Shown: in pieces, positions 62,701-64,000 of the stretch | Position numbering within the stretch: the stretch's first letter is position 1 | Layout: the number at the start of each line of letters is the position of its first letter | Source of the DNA: Opisthocomus hoazin | Taxonomy: Eukaryota; Chordata; Aves; Opisthocomiformes; Opisthocomidae | DNA: 64,000 nt | Direction: 5' to 3' | Assembly: GCF_030867145.1 (NCBI RefSeq) | Contig: NC_134415.1 | Coordinates: forward strand, 12,502,417 to 12,566,416 | The notes under the pieces: generated by a model | Told to the model about the DNA's origin: nothing | The model's database searches: none | The model's input: only the letters and a program-made list of their open reading frames with translations | Position numbers and translations under genes: made by a program

Positions 62701-64000
62701 AGATGTTCCTTATTTTTCTAGGCTGAAAAAAAAATTTCTTTGAAACTCCAAGGGCCAAACTTTGCTTCTCACTGTAATAAAGTAAACATTGCATAAATGA
62801 GAGAGTAAATCTGCTGCCTATGTATACTCTTGTGGTTGGCTAAGGGATTTTGTTTAACTGGAAACTGCATCTGAGTAAGACCACTGGTGTTTGGAAAGAT
62901 GTCAGTGTGTGGTGAGGGGAGTGTGTGCCTGTGTGGACGGACAAATCAAGATTGCTCTGTTTTGCAGAAAACTGAACAGGGCTGTGACTAAATCTGTATT
63001 TCCTTTGAAGATGTTCTGAAACTTCTCTTAACTTCTTGTTTATATTCACTGCTCTTACTTGTCTTGTAACCAAGTCACCACAGCCTTAGTCACAAATCAT
63101 TTCAGGTTGTCCCGGGCTTTGCCTGTGTTCGAGTCAGAGAAGAAGATGCCATCCAGTGTATGCTGCAGCTGTTTGAACTAGCATTGGTTTAAATGCTGTT
63201 TCTGTGCCCCATCTTTAAGATTTCTTATCTTTCGTATTAAGTTGTCAACCAGCTGAGATAGCTTATCCTTCTCAGAATAAGTCTCTGCAGAAGAGGTTGG
63301 AGATGTTGTGTTTAGATTGGTGGCTGGTACTATGACCACCAACAGACAGCTTGCATGGGAAGTAAAAAGCCTTCAATGAAACTACAAGTTGGTGGGCGGT
63401 GGTGTGAAAAACTTTAAGCATAAATCATGCAGCCAAGCGTGCAACGTTCTTCATCCTGATTTCTGGCTTGTAGCATCTTTCTGTGGAAGTATTCTACAAG
63501 CTGTGAGTTCTCCGAGAGGGCTGAACGTAATCACAGACAGCAAATGATTGTTAGTACTGGAATTTAGGAGTAACAGCTTTCACTTCAGTACTGCTTTTCT
63601 GAGAGAATGAAGTTCTAAAGTGAGAAACGCTGTCAGAATACACTTGAATTGTAGTGGTAACTGGAGATCTTTGCTCTCCTGACAGTCCTTTTAGCTCTGA
63701 CTTTAATTAGGTCTAGGAAAGAAGATGGATGTAACCAGTTTAGATCTTAAATTATTAATAAGAATAATGAGATTAACTGTGCTTTGTTAAAGAATGCCAG
63801 TCTGGAGGTTTGCCATTTTACGTGTTATCGGAGAATTTGCCCACTCTAGTTTGAAAATTAGGTTCCTGGATTTTTAGTTTTTAAAACTAAAATAGCTTGT
63901 TACAAATTATTTTTAAAGGTATATCTTGTAAACAACTTTCCTTAAAGGGATATATCTCTTGGTTTTTTTCAGGCTGCTGCCTTTCACTTTAAAACTGCAT

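Larger units (their letters stand above)
54810..64000 (+). other. KIF26B: KIF26B intron 2, final part in window, no gene seen
   Basis: The sequence is intron up to the window edge. It holds (GT)n at 59082-59098, (AAAC)n at 59724-59746, a short AAC run at 59809-59822 and T15 at 60892-60906. I do not find the next KIF26B coding exon, RNA genes or further recognisable mobile elements. The intron must continue past 64000. Confidence 0.65.

Noticed and set aside
63961..64000. Acceptor-like TTTTTTCAGG near the window end as KIF26B exon 3
   Set aside because: The 30 bases that follow do not read as the KIF26B sequence I expect after exon 2.

Overview
This is vertebrate, almost certainly avian, genomic DNA. 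The evidence is a GC-rich vertebrate promoter and first exons, a very large intron, and an interspersed-repeat content dominated by CR1 LINEs with their typical ATTCTRTG 3' octamers, plus one solo LTR of a type common in birds. A neoavian species is my best guess, but the window does not settle the order.

The only host gene I can support is the 5' end of KIF26B (kinesin family member 26B) on the + strand. A CpG-rich promoter/5' UTR (1-620) leads to coding exon 1 (621-683, 21 codons, GCCACC-ATG start), a very short GC-rich intron (684-830) and coding exon 2 (831-1232, 134 codons). Both exons end in phase 0. Everything from 1233 to the end of the window appears to be one intron of more than 62 kb; I do not see the next KIF26B coding exon.

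The intron carries five CR1 copies. They are a 3' RT fragment on + (about 11944-13116), a small old fragment on - (about 19498-19680), a 2.2 kb copy on - with an uninterrupted 760-codon ORF (46623-48836; ORF 46703-48985), a second 5'-truncated copy in the same orientation (49063-49892), and an internally deleted copy on + (about 53068-54809). The last joins ORF1 esterase and ORF2 endonuclease sequence directly to the 3' tail, with almost all of the RT missing. An antisense solo LTR lies at about 30247-30758. The remainder is unique-looking AT-richer intron with homopolymer and simple-sequence tracts.

I found no convincing undescribed system. The observations most worth a second look are the intact CR1 ORF with its motif A aspartate changed to histidine, the RT-less CR1 with both ends kept, a 100-bp exon-like segment with tandem splice donors (46261-46360), a perfect 15-bp-stem hairpin (16884-16919), and a T25-G11 / C11 inverted homopolymer pair (43360-43454).
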